Positions 8,568 through 17,050 of a stretch of DNA of 64,000 bases are shown piece by piece; position 1 is the stretch's first letter, and the number at the start of each line of letters is the position of its first letter. Source of the DNA: Chloroflexota bacterium. Lineage in GTDB: Bacteria; Chloroflexota; Limnocylindria; Limnocylindrales; CSP1-4. Under the pieces are notes generated by a model. The model had not been told where the DNA came from. It saw nothing but the letters and a program-made list of their open reading frames with translations, and did not search any database. A program made the translations under genes and the position numbers. The DNA is taken from contig BPIH01000006.1 of assembly GCA_026004015.1 (NCBI GenBank), forward strand, positions 46,579 to 110,578, read 5' to 3'.

Positions 8568-8573
8568 TACAAT
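8568..8573 (+). promoter_or_regulatory. -10 box for the LuxR-type regulator
   Basis: TACAAT at 8568-8573 lies six bases before the ATG at 8580, consistent with a leaderless transcript. No strong -35 element is visible. Confidence 0.5.
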
Positions 8574-8579
8574 CCCGCC

Positions 8580-11500
8580 ATGGCGGTCGCCATCCCGAGC
8601 GCGCGCTTCGTGGGTCGAGAGGGGGAGTTCGTTCGGCTCGCCGAGCTCATCGACGCCGTCGCCGCCGGGACGCCGCGAACCCTCCTCCTGACCGGGGCGA
8701 GCGGGCTTGGCGCCTCCCGTTTCCTCGACGAAGCGAGCGCCCGGATCGCTCGGCTCCCGGAGCCCGCTCTCGTCCTTCGGGCGAGCGCCTCGGCGGCTCG
8801 ACGCGGTTGCCCGTACGAGCCGATCGCGATGGCCCTCTGGCCCGCCCTCCTCGGCTGTTCCGACGGCGAGCTCGAGGCCGTCGTGGGCCCCGCCGGCGAG
8901 GTCGTGGCTCGCCTCCTGCCGGGTCTCGGTCCCCGCCTCCGGAGTCGCGGCCTCGTCCCCGACCAGCCTCGCCGTCTCGAGCCCGAGCGCCGTCAGGTCC
9001 GGGTCTTCGAGGCGGTCCTCGGCGTCCTCGCCCGCCTCGGCGAGCGGCGCCCCATCCTCCTCGTCGTCGAAGACGTCCACCGCGCCGACCGGGCGACCCT
9101 CGCCGCTCTCGCCTTCCTGGCCCGGGTCTCGCGACCACGACGAGTCGGGCTGGTGGCGACCTACGAGGTCGGCGCCGTCACGGCCGAACACCCGCTCCAC
9201 GAGACGCTGCGGGCGATGGCCGACGGGCCGCTCCCGCCGACGACGGTCGAGCTGGCACCCCTCGGCCGGTCCGAGCTCGCCCAGCTCATCGAGGCCATCG
9301 AGGGCGAGCGTCCGACGGCCTCCGTCCTCCTGCTCGTCGCCGAGCGCTCGGGCGGCAATCCGCTCGTCGCCGAGGAGCTCCTCATGGCCCGACGGGAGCT
9401 CTCGACGGCCTCCTTGACGGGCTCCTTCGAGCAGCTCGTCGTGGCGAGGCTCGCTCGCCGGTCGAGCGCTTGCCGTCGGCTCCTCCAGCTCGTCGCCGCC
9501 GCCGGGCATCCGGTGACCCGCGCCGAGCTGGCGGCCATCGACGCTGTCGCCTTCGCCGACGGAGCGGCCGCCCGGCGACCGGACACGGCTCGGCGGGCCG
9601 CCGAGCGGCGGACCGCCGAGCGGCGGAGCACCCAGGGGTTGAGCCAGGAGCTCCGGGCGGCCCTCGAGGAGGCCTTCGCCTCCGGCGAGCTCGTCGAGCG
9701 GGCCGAGCTCGGCGCTACCGTCGACGTCGATGCTGCCCCGACGGGGGCTACCGCCCCGGCCGACCGTCCCCCGTCTTCCGAGGCCGCCCCGCTCCTCGAC
9801 CTGCGGCACGAGCGGATCCGGCGGGCTGTCATGGCCGACCTCCTGCCCGACGTGCGGGGACGCCTCCGAGCCGCCGTCGCCGCCGCCGGCGTCGGGGGTC
9901 CGGCCCACGCGATCGGCCACTGGCGGGCGGCGAACCGGCCGCTCGAGGCCCGGGCAGCCGCGCTCCTCGCCGCTGCCGAGGCCGAGGCCGTCGACGCTCC
10001 CGCCGATGCCCTCCTCCATCTCGAAGCGGCCCTCGAGCTCGAGGGCGTCCTCGAGGGCGTCGCGGCAGCCGCCACGGCCGCGGACGCCGGCCCTGGCGTA
10101 CCGCTCGCCGCCCCGCCCGCCGCGCCGCCATCCGTCGCGCCCCGGGCCTCCCCGGTGGCCCCGGGCTCCCCGGCGGCGGCCTCCGTGGCCCCGGCGTCGC
10201 CGCCGACGGCGGTCCCCGACGAGGACCCGGTCGAGCTCCGCTTCCGGGCTGCCGAAGCAGCCCTCGCGGCCGGCCAGCCGCTGCGGGCGGTCGCCTACGC
10301 CGAAGCCGGTCTCCACCACCCCCGGGCCCCGACCGAACGGCGCCAGGCTGGGATCCTCCACGACCGGCTGGGACGGTACCGCCGGGCTGCCGGCGACTAC
10401 GAGGGCGCCGATGCGGCCCTCCGCCGCGCCGTGGAGCTCGTGCCCGCCGGACCGTCCGTCGAGCGAGCCCGTGCCCTCGCCGGGCTCGCCCAGCACAAGA
10501 TGCTCGACGGCACCTTCTCCGAGGCCCGCCGTCTCGCCGGACTCGCCATCCAGGTCGCCCGGTCCGTCGGCGCCGCCGCCCGGTCCGAGGAGATCCACGC
10601 CTCGACGACCCTCGCCGTCGCCGAAGGCTGGGGCGACCGTCCCGACACCGGGCTCGCCCTCCTGGCCGAGACCCGACGCCTGGCGACCGACGCCGGCGAC
10701 GTCGACGCCCTCTTCCGGACGTACGCCAACGAGACGACGATCCTCGACCTCCTCGGTGAGCGCGAGCGGGCCATCGAGGTCGCCCTGACCGGGATCGAGG
10801 TGATGCGGACCCTCGGGGTCGAGGCGACGTACGGCAACTTCCTCCGCGGCAACGCCGCCGACAGCCTCTTCGCCCTCGGCCGCTGGGGCGAGGCCCGGCG
10901 CCTCTCGGAGACGGCCCTCGAGTGGAGCCCCGCCGGCGTCAGCTTCCTCATCGCGGCCATCAACCTGGCCATCGTCGAGGTCGAGACGAACGCCGGCGAG
11001 GCCGCCGGTCGGCTCCTCGGCCGGCTCCTCCTCGAACTCGAAACAGTGCCCGACTCCCAGTACGCCGTGCCGGTTTACCAGGCGGCCGCCTCGTACGCCC
11101 TCTGGCGCGAAGATCCCCTCGACGCGGCCCGGGCCGTCGAGCGGGGTTGGGATCGGGTCCGCGGTACCGAGGACTGGGCCCTGGCAGCTCGGATGGCAGC
11201 GACGGCCCTCGAGGTCGAGGCCGAGCTCGGCGCCGCGGCCCGCCAGCGGCGCGACCTGGCCGGGCTCGCCGCTGCGCGGGAGTGGGCAGGCTCGATCCTG
11301 CGGGAGGCGACGGCGATGGTCGAACGATCGGGGGTGCCGGCTTCCCTCGGCTCCCGCCGGGAGGCCGACCTCTGGCTGGCGACGGCCCGTGCCTACCGGA
11401 CTCGCCTCGAGGGGCGCGACGAGCCCTCCGTCTGGGACGCCCTGGCCCGGGGCTGGCAGAGCGTCGGGCGGCGGTACGAGGCGGCTCGGGCTCGGTGGCG

Positions 11501-12140
11501 CCAGGCCGAGGCGATCCTCGCCCCGGGCGGCGACGTCCGACCGGTGCGGACCGACGTCCGGCCCCTCCGGCGGGCAGCCCGGCCGGCCCTGCTGGAAGCG
11601 GCTACGGTGGCGGCCGAGCTCGGGGCGAGGCCGCTCCTCCGAGCGATCAACGCCCTCGCCGAGCGGGCCCTCATCCCGCTGCCGGACGCGGTCCGCCTCG
11701 GGGCCGCCAGGCCGGCGGCGGCCGCAGCGCCGGTGGTGGCCGGCGACGGCACGCGGGCGACCGAACGGCGAGCCGCGACACGGATCGCCGGCGCCGCGGG
11801 TGGCCCCGGGCCCGGCCGCGGCGGGCGGCTCGTGCCGGTGGGACCGGGTCCCCGGGACGGGTCCGGCACGGCGGCGGCCCCGCCGGAAGGGTCGACGGCG
11901 AGTCGGCTCGTCGGCGAGGAGCGGCCGCCGGCGGATCCCTTCGGTCTCAGCCCCCGGGAACGCGAGGTCCTCGCCCTCATCGCCGAAGGTCGGACGAACC
12001 GGGAGATCGGCGAGGCCCTCTTCATCAGCGACAAGACGGTCGGGGTCCACGTCGGGAACATCCTCGCCAAGCTCGGGGTCTCGGGGCGGGTGGAGGCGGC
12101 GACGGTCGCCGTTCGGCTCGGCCTGACGGATTCGGCCTAG
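8580..12140 (+). CDS. large AAA/STAND-type LuxR family transcriptional regulator
   Basis: A 1186-residue MalT/LAL-like regulator. An N-terminal ATPase domain begins at FVGREGEFVRL (residues ~10-20). The P-loop region reads LLLTGASGLGASRF (~35-48), where the usual Walker A lysine is alanine. Walker B is ILLVVEDVHRAD (~155-167), followed by NB-ARC-like helices. Residues ~480-1000 form a TPR-like helical region (LHHPRAPTERRQAGILHDRL, ALAGLAQHKMLDGTFSEARR) interrupted by an Ala/Pro linker. The C-terminal ~65 residues are a GerE/LuxR HTH (LSPREREVLALIAEG, TNREIGEALFISDKTV). Such proteins sense a ligand and activate promoters; the target is unknown. The leaderless ATG at 8580 is preferred over an earlier in-frame codon at 8484. 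Confidence 0.85.
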   Translation: MAVAIPSARFVGREGEFVRLAELIDAVAAGTPRTLLLTGASGLGASRFLDEASARIARLPEPALVLRASASAARRGCPYEPIAMALWPALLGCSDGELEAVVGPAGEVVARLLPGLGPRLRSRGLVPDQPRRLEPERRQVRVFEAVLGVLARLGERRPILLVVEDVHRADRATLAALAFLARVSRPRRVGLVATYEVGAVTAEHPLHETLRAMADGPLPPTTVELAPLGRSELAQLIEAIEGERPTASVLLLVAERSGGNPLVAEELLMARRELSTASLTGSFEQLVVARLARRSSACRRLLQLVAAAGHPVTRAELAAIDAVAFADGAAARRPDTARRAAERRTAERRSTQGLSQELRAALEEAFASGELVERAELGATVDVDAAPTGATAPADRPPSSEAAPLLDLRHERIRRAVMADLLPDVRGRLRAAVAAAGVGGPAHAIGHWRAANRPLEARAAALLAAAEAEAVDAPADALLHLEAALELEGVLEGVAAAATAADAGPGVPLAAPPAAPPSVAPRASPVAPGSPAAASVAPASPPTAVPDEDPVELRFRAAEAALAAGQPLRAVAYAEAGLHHPRAPTERRQAGILHDRLGRYRRAAGDYEGADAALRRAVELVPAGPSVERARALAGLAQHKMLDGTFSEARRLAGLAIQVARSVGAAARSEEIHASTTLAVAEGWGDRPDTGLALLAETRRLATDAGDVDALFRTYANETTILDLLGERERAIEVALTGIEVMRTLGVEATYGNFLRGNAADSLFALGRWGEARRLSETALEWSPAGVSFLIAAINLAIVEVETNAGEAAGRLLGRLLLELETVPDSQYAVPVYQAAASYALWREDPLDAARAVERGWDRVRGTEDWALAARMAATALEVEAELGAAARQRRDLAGLAAAREWAGSILREATAMVERSGVPASLGSRREADLWLATARAYRTRLEGRDEPSVWDALARGWQSVGRRYEAARARWRQAEAILAPGGDVRPVRTDVRPLRRAARPALLEAATVAAELGARPLLRAINALAERALIPLPDAVRLGAARPAAAAAPVVAGDGTRATERRAATRIAGAAGGPGPGRGGRLVPVGPGPRDGSGTAAAPPEGSTASRLVGEERPPADPFGLSPREREVLALIAEGRTNREIGEALFISDKTVGVHVGNILAKLGVSGRVEAATVAVRLGLTDSA

Positions 12141-12329
12141 CCCAGACGCTGGCTGCTCTCGGGCAGGGCGAGACGACGGCACGCTCCCGTCGGCGCCGCG
12201 CCCCGACCCACGTCGCTGGGCTCGCCGGCCGGCTCGGCGACCCGAATTCCCAGCTCGGGGTAGGATCTCGGCATTCACCCCGAGCGGCCCGTCCCGCCGC
12301 ACTGTCCCACCAGGAGACGTCCGTCAGAG

Positions 12330-12848
12330 ATGGATCTTCGCGCGCCTTCGATGACGCCCCGCTTCGCGGCGGCCTCCCTCCTCGTCCTCTCCCTCGTCGC
12401 CGTTGCCGCCTGTGCCGGCGAGCGTCCCGGCTGGACATACGCTCCGGCGCCGTCGCCGACACCGACCCCGGCCGCCTCGCCCTCCCCGGCCTCGCCGGCC
12501 CCGGCCTCGCCCGGCGCCTCACCCTCCGCTCCGGCCGCCTCGCCCGGGGCCTCGGCCCCGGCCGGGGTCGTCCTCGAGATCAGCGCCCAGAACATCGCCT
12601 TCGATGTGACCGAGCTCCGGGCCCCGGCGAACACCCCCTTCCAGATCCGCTTCACGAACAACGACGCCGGCATCCCCCACAACGTCGCCATCCACGAGGG
12701 GAGCCCGACCGGACCCGAGATCTGGCGGGGCGAGATCTTCAACGGCGTCGAGACCCGGGTCTACGACGTCCCCGCCCTGCCGGCCGGGACGTACGGCTTC
12801 ATCTGCACCGTCCACCCGAACATGACGGGCACCCTCATCGTCGAGTAG
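12330..12848 (+). CDS. cupredoxin-domain (blue copper) lipoprotein
   Basis: The 172-residue protein starts with a lipoprotein signal (LLVLSLVAVAAC, Cys at ~28), then a ~50-residue Pro/Ser/Ala tether, then a plastocyanin-like domain (residues ~80-172). Type 1 copper ligands are visible: His in IPHNVAIH, then Cys, His and Met in FICTVHPNM. It is likely an outer-surface electron carrier for respiratory chains or copper enzymes (family knowledge). Start at ATG 12330; an in-frame ATG at 12351 would give a more typical signal peptide length. It stands alone with 189 bases upstream. Confidence 0.88.
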   Translation: MDLRAPSMTPRFAAASLLVLSLVAVAACAGERPGWTYAPAPSPTPTPAASPSPASPAPASPGASPSAPAASPGASAPAGVVLEISAQNIAFDVTELRAPANTPFQIRFTNNDAGIPHNVAIHEGSPTGPEIWRGEIFNGVETRVYDVPALPAGTYGFICTVHPNMTGTLIVE

Positions 12849-13080
12849 GGCCGCCTCTGGACCCGACCCACCGCCCGACCCACCACCCGACCCGCGCCTC
12901 CCCGCGCCGCGGTCCGCCCCTGCCTCGGCGGTCGACCCCAGCCCTCGAGGGCTACGATAGGAAGCGCCGGGCGCTGTTCGTCGTCCGGCTGCCCGCCGCG
13001 CTTCTCCCTCGGGTCCGGCAGCCACCGGTGGCCACCGGCGCCCGAAACGCAGCCGTCATGAGGGCCACGAGCCGGAACCG

Positions 13081-13824
13081 ATGACCGACGTCCTGCCGTA
13101 CCGAGACGCCTACGCTCGTTCCGTGGAGGCCCGCGTCCGCGGAGTGGCCATGGGCGACGGCGGAGTGGCCCTCGTCGCCCTCGACCGGACCGTCTTCTAC
13201 CCGGGCGGAGGTGGCCAGCCGGCGGACGCCGGAACGCTCCTCCGGCGCATCGACGGCCGACGCTGGCGGGTTCGGACCGCTCGTCGCTCCGGCGGCGAGG
13301 TCCTCCACGAGCTCGAACCGGACGCGGAGCCACCGCGGGAGGGCGACCTCGTCGTCGCCGACCTCGACTGGGTCCGTCGATACCTCCTCATGCGGACCCA
13401 CACCGCCCTCCACGCCCTCTGCGGCGTCGTCTGGCGCGACTATGGGGCTCTCGTCACCGGCGGCAACATGGAGCCCGGCGCGGGGCGGATGGACTTCGAG
13501 TTCGAGCGACTGTCGGGCGACCTCGTCGAGGAGATCGAGGCGAAGGTGAACGAGGAGCTCGCCCGCGGGCGGGAGGTCCGGGTGAACGTCCTGCCCCGGG
13601 AGGTCGCCTTCTCGATCCCCGATCTCATCCGGACGAAGGTGAACCTCCTGCCGGAAGGGATCACCGAGGTCCGGACCATCGAGATCGTCGGCCTCGATCT
13701 CCAGGCCGACGGCGGGACCCACGTCGCCAACACCCGGGAGGTGGGTCGCATTCGGGTGACCGGCTACGAGTCGAAGGGCCGCATCAACAAGCGGATCCGG
13801 ATCGCCCTGGCCGAGCACGAGTAG
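13081..13824 (+). CDS. alanyl-tRNA editing protein, AlaX family
   Basis: A 247-residue free-standing editing domain related to the second half of AlaRS. Hallmarks: TVFYPGGGGQPADAG (residues ~37-51), zinc-ligand motif RTHTALHAL (HxxxH, ~104-112), GGNMEPGAGRMDFEF, and GGTHVANTREVG (~213-224). It hydrolyses mischarged Ser- or Gly-tRNA-Ala in the cytoplasm. The cysteine normally present in the CGGTH element is aspartate here (ADGGTH), so the metal site may use D-x3-H instead of C-x3-H. ATG at 13081. The 230 bases upstream hold a GC-rich stretch with no recognised gene. Confidence 0.88.
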   Translation: MTDVLPYRDAYARSVEARVRGVAMGDGGVALVALDRTVFYPGGGGQPADAGTLLRRIDGRRWRVRTARRSGGEVLHELEPDAEPPREGDLVVADLDWVRRYLLMRTHTALHALCGVVWRDYGALVTGGNMEPGAGRMDFEFERLSGDLVEEIEAKVNEELARGREVRVNVLPREVAFSIPDLIRTKVNLLPEGITEVRTIEIVGLDLQADGGTHVANTREVGRIRVTGYESKGRINKRIRIALAEHE

Positions 13825-13868
13825 CCCGACCCGCCGTCGTTCCGCGCCCGGCGGTCGCCGCTCCCGGA

Positions 13869-13896
13869 TTACATCATCAGGGCGAAGCGATATCAT
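13869..13896 (+). promoter_or_regulatory. promoter of the VapBC pair
   Basis: TTACAT (13869-13874) and TATCAT (13891-13896) are separated by 16 bases in a locally AT-rich patch. The GTG start at 13903 is six bases beyond the -10 box, so the message would be leaderless. VapB proteins usually repress such promoters. Confidence 0.6.
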
Positions 13897-13902
13897 GCAG
13901 CC

Positions 13903-14145
13903 GTGGAACGGACGCAGATCACCCTCACGACCGAACAGGCCCGGCTGCTCCGCAGGCTCGCTCGTCGGCGTCGGACGTCCATGGCCGCCCTCATCCGGGC
14001 CGCCATCGATCGCGTCTACGGCGGCGAACCGACCCGGGATGAGGCCTGGGACCGGGCGCTCCGCGCCATCGGCGGGTTCCGCTCCGGGCACCGCGACGTG
14101 AGCGAGGAGCACGATGCCTACCTCGCCGACGCCTTTCGGGGGTGA
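13903..14145 (+). CDS. VapB-like ribbon-helix-helix antitoxin
   Basis: This 80-residue protein opens with a ribbon-helix-helix domain (TQITLTTEQARLLRRLARRR, then SMAALIRAAIDRVY) that would bind operator DNA as a dimer. It ends with an acidic toxin-neutralising tail (SEEHDAYLADAFRG). It overlaps the following PIN toxin by four bases (GTGA at 14142-14145), the usual antitoxin-first arrangement. GTG start follows a leaderless promoter. It closely resembles the orphan antitoxin at 40955-41197 in layout and tail sequence. Confidence 0.85.
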   Translation: MERTQITLTTEQARLLRRLARRRRTSMAALIRAAIDRVYGGEPTRDEAWDRALRAIGGFRSGHRDVSEEHDAYLADAFRG

Positions 14146-14534
14146 CCGTCTTCGTCGACACGTCGGCCCTCTACGCGCTCCTCGACGAGGATGACGCGAA
14201 CCACGCCGCGGCTGCCGACCGACTGCGCGGCCTCCGCTCCGACGACTTGGTCACGCACACGTTCGTCGTCGTCGAAACCCTCGCGCTCCTCGGACGACGG
14301 CTGCCATGGGCGGCCACCGGCAGGTTCGTGGACGTTCTGCTGCCGCTCATCGACGTGCAGCCGGTGACCGCCGCCCTCTACGAGGCGGCGCTCGCCGAGT
14401 ACGTTGCGGCATCGTCAGCCCGGGTCAGCTTCGTCGACGAGACGAGCTTCATGTTCATGCGGATGTGGGGCGTGCGGCGAGCCTTCGCCTACGACCGCGA
14501 TTTCGCGGCGCGAGGGTTCGAGCTCGTGAGCTGA
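14142..14534 (+). CDS. VapC-like PIN-domain toxin
   Basis: The 130-residue PIN-domain ribonuclease has the N-terminal FVDTSALYALLDEDD with the first metal-binding aspartate, a glutamate in FVVVETLALLGRR and acidic residues near the C-terminus (SFVDETSF, AYDRDFAARG). It is predicted to cleave tRNA or rRNA when freed from its antitoxin. It is translationally coupled to the upstream antitoxin and appears intact, unlike several other toxins in this window. Confidence 0.87.
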   Translation: MTVFVDTSALYALLDEDDANHAAAADRLRGLRSDDLVTHTFVVVETLALLGRRLPWAATGRFVDVLLPLIDVQPVTAALYEAALAEYVAASSARVSFVDETSFMFMRMWGVRRAFAYDRDFAARGFELVS

Positions 14535-14656
14535 CTGAGCGGGGCTGCCCGGCTCGCTCCCGGGGAACCGGCTGGTACGATCCTCGGTGACGCCGGCCGA
14601 GCGCGACCTCGCAATGACCCGCTCGAGCCGACGGACGTTCGGACGAGGGACCCGGG

Positions 14657-15136
14657 GTGCTCGACACGGACATCATCCGCCTCCAACTCGACCTCGCCCT
14701 CCGGCTCGTCATCGCGGCCGTCGTCGGCGCCCTTGTCGGACTCGAGCGGGAGATCCACGGCCACCCGGCCGGGATGCGGACCCACCTCCTCGTCGCCCTC
14801 GGGGCCGCCCTCTTCACCGTCCTCTCCGCCCACGGCTTCGGCACCGGCGGTCCGAATGCGCCGGTCGATCCGACGCGGATCGCCGCCCAGATCGTGACCG
14901 GGATCGGCTTCCTCGGCGCCGGAGCGATCGTGAAGGAGGGCGCCACGATCAAGGGCCTCACGACTGCCGCGAGCCTCTGGGCGACGGCCGCCCTCGGGAT
15001 GGCAGCCGGGGCCGGGGAGCATCTCCTCGGCATCGTCGCGACGGCGATCGTCCTGTTCTCGCTCTGGCCGCTCCATTGGGTCGAGGACCGGATCGTCCGG
15101 GACCGGATCCGGGCGGGTCGGCCCCACGACGAGTAA
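14657..15136 (+). CDS. MgtC/SapB family membrane protein
   Basis: A 159-residue inner-membrane protein with the MgtC signature. LRLVIAAVVGALVGLEREIHG begins the first helix and the conserved GLERE motif, then GMRTHLLVALGAALFTVLSA, then QIVTGIGFLGAGAIVKEG and IKGLTTAASLWATAALGMA. Four to five membrane helices are expected. MgtC proteins modulate the F-type ATPase or ion balance under Mg2+ limitation; in environmental bacteria the role is unclear. Start is GTG at 14657, seventy bases after a TACGAT box at 14576-14581. The C-terminal ACT-like extension of longer homologues is absent. Confidence 0.87.
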   Translation: MLDTDIIRLQLDLALRLVIAAVVGALVGLEREIHGHPAGMRTHLLVALGAALFTVLSAHGFGTGGPNAPVDPTRIAAQIVTGIGFLGAGAIVKEGATIKGLTTAASLWATAALGMAAGAGEHLLGIVATAIVLFSLWPLHWVEDRIVRDRIRAGRPHDE

Positions 15137-15245
15137 CCGGCCGACCCACGAAGGAGCGCGGCCGGCCCACCCGGGCGCGCGGCCGTCGGCCTCGGTCACC
15201 CCGTCGGGCCGCGCCGCCTCCCCCGAGCGGTCGACCGGACCGGCC

Positions 15246-15571
15246 GCGTCGCCGTCAGCGAACATCTCGGGCTCCTCGGTCCACCGGGACCTCGCCGCGT
15301 CGCCGGCAGCGAACACTACGGGCTCTTCGGCCGGTCGTCGATCCGCCGCGTCGCTGTCAGCGAACACTTCGTAGCCGCGAGCGCGCAACCGGGGTGTTCT
15401 GTTCGCCGTGGGCGACGCGCCGAGCGGAGTCCGTCCGATGAGGGCCGTTCTGTTCGCTCCAGCCGACGCGTTGACCGGGGGCCGCCTGGTGAGGGCCGTT
15501 GTGTTCGCTGCAGCCGACGCGCCGAGCGGAAACCCGGCCAGCGAGGGCGTTGTGTTCGCCGCGGCCGATGC
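15246..15571 (+). repeat. head-to-head 51-bp intergenic repeat array (7 units)
   Basis: Three copies of a 19-bp core (GCGTCGCCGTCAGCGAACA and variants) start at 15246, 15297 and 15348. Four copies of its reverse complement (TGTTCGCTGCAGCCGACGC and variants) start at 15400, 15451, 15502 and 15553. Spacing within each group is exactly 51 bp. The array fills the gap between convergent mgtC and pntB. Cores are 75-95% alike by eye, and the intervening 32 bp are also related within the right-hand group (a CGAGCGGA element recurs). It is not a CRISPR array. One frame reads as a 17-residue repeat, but I consider it non-coding. Confidence 0.85.
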
Positions 15572-15598
15572 GCCGAGCGGAGTGTCCCGCCGTCGGCC

Positions 15599-17035
15599 CT
15601 ACAGCGCCTTCACCGCGGCCGTCAGCTCCGTCAGGCCCTTCTTCGCGTCGGCGAAGAGCATCCCCGTCTTCGGGTTCGTGTAGAGCTCGTTGTCGATCCC
15701 CGCGTAGCCGCGGCCCATCGAGCGCTTGATGACGATGATCGACTTCGCCTTGTCGACGTCGAGGATCGGCATCCCCGAGATCGGCGTCCCCGGCCGCCGC
15801 GCCGCCGGGTTCGTGACGTCGTTCGCTCCGACGACGAGGGCGACGTCGGCCCGCTCGAACTCCGGGTTGATCTCGTCCATCTCCTTGAGCTGCGGGTAGG
15901 GGACGTTCGCCTCGGCGAGGAGAACGTTCATGTGGCCCGGCATCCGACCGGCGACCGGATGGATGGCGTACTTCACCTCGACCCCCCGGGCTTCGAGGAC
16001 GTCGGCCAGCTCGCGGAGGGCGTGCTGGGCCTGGGCGACGGCGAGACCGTAGCCCGGGACGACGATGACGAGGTTCGCGTAGGCGAGCTGGATCGCCGCG
16101 TCGTCGACCGTCAGCTCCCGCACCGTGCCGCCGGGACCGGCCTCGGCCACCGTCCCCTCGCCGCCGCCGAAGCCACCGGCGATGATGTTCATGAGGGAGC
16201 GATTCATGGCGTCGGCCATGAGCTTCGTCAGGATCCCACCGGCCGCCCCGACGAGGGCGCCTGAGACGATGAGGACCGGGTTGTTGATGACGAAGCCGGC
16301 CATGGCGGCCGCCGTGCCGGTGAAGCTGTTCAGGAGGCTGATGACGACGGGCATGTCGGCGCCGCCGATGGGGAGGACCATCGTCACCCCGAAGACGAGG
16401 GCCGAGGCGATGATGACCCCGAGGACGACGAGCTTCGCCGTCTCGTCGAGGGACGCGGCGCCCCCGGCCCCGAAGACGAGGCCCACGAAGCCGAGGACGG
16501 CGAGGGCCGCCAGGACGACGGTCACGAGCCGGCCCCCAGGGACGAGGATCGGCTTGCCCGAGACGATGCCCTGGAGCTTGCCCGAGGCGATGAGCGAGCC
16601 GGTGAAGGTCACGCAGCCGATGACGACGCCGAGCACGACGAAGACCGCCGTCGAGACCGTCTCCTCCTCGGTCCCGAGGACCCGGAGGTAGTCGTCGATG
16701 GCGACGAGGGCGGCCGCCCCGCCGCCGACGGCGTTGAAGAGGGAGACGAGCTGGGGCATCGCCGTCATCGCCACCGAACGGGCGAGCCAGAGCCCCGCCC
16801 CGCCGCCGATGACGAAGCCAACGACGATGATCGACAGGGCCGTCGTCGACAGGGCGCCCTGGCTGGCGAGGTGGACGAGGGTGGCCACGACGGCGATGGT
16901 CATGCCCGTGGCGCTGATCTGGTTCCCCCGCCGGGCGGTGGCCGGCGAGTTCATGAAGTGGAGGCCGACGACGAAGAGGGACGCGCCGAGCAGCCAGGCG
17001 AGGAAGACGAGGGTGTAGACCCACTCCTGAGACAT
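15599..17035 (-). CDS. pntB: NAD(P) transhydrogenase, beta subunit
   Basis: The 478-residue protein has an N-terminal membrane domain dII of about nine helices (TLVFLAWLLGASLFVVGLHF through AAMAGFVINNPVLIVSGALV). The cytoplasmic NADP(H)-binding domain dIII occupies the last ~180 residues: VIVVPGYGLAVAQAQHALRE, KYAIHPVAGRMPGHMNVLLA, DVALVVGANDVTNPAA and IVIKRSMGRGYAGIDNELY. It couples hydride transfer between NADH and NADP+ to proton flow, giving NADPH. It is the last gene of the pntAA-pntAB-pntB operon, 15 bases after pntAB. The 3' side runs directly into the 51-bp repeat array. Confidence 0.96.
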   Translation of the reverse strand: MSQEWVYTLVFLAWLLGASLFVVGLHFMNSPATARRGNQISATGMTIAVVATLVHLASQGALSTTALSIIVVGFVIGGGAGLWLARSVAMTAMPQLVSLFNAVGGGAAALVAIDDYLRVLGTEEETVSTAVFVVLGVVIGCVTFTGSLIASGKLQGIVSGKPILVPGGRLVTVVLAALAVLGFVGLVFGAGGAASLDETAKLVVLGVIIASALVFGVTMVLPIGGADMPVVISLLNSFTGTAAAMAGFVINNPVLIVSGALVGAAGGILTKLMADAMNRSLMNIIAGGFGGGEGTVAEAGPGGTVRELTVDDAAIQLAYANLVIVVPGYGLAVAQAQHALRELADVLEARGVEVKYAIHPVAGRMPGHMNVLLAEANVPYPQLKEMDEINPEFERADVALVVGANDVTNPAARRPGTPISGMPILDVDKAKSIIVIKRSMGRGYAGIDNELYTNPKTGMLFADAKKGLTELTAAVKAL

Positions 17036-17050
17036 CGATGGCGCCCCCGC

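Noticed and set aside
8055..12302. Minus-strand open frame of 1415 codons opposite the LuxR gene
   Set aside because: Gly/Asp/Arg/Pro-rich composition typical of antisense reading of high-GC genes. The plus strand has clear ATPase and HTH motifs.
15246..15571. CRISPR array
   Set aside because: The 19-bp cores vary from copy to copy, the intervening 32 bp are related to each other, the orientation flips mid-array and no cas genes are present.
15408..15683. Coding sequence of 91 residues with 17-residue repeats
   Set aside because: The periodicity follows from the 51-bp DNA repeat. The frame runs into pntB on the other strand and the first half of the array has no matching frame in that orientation.
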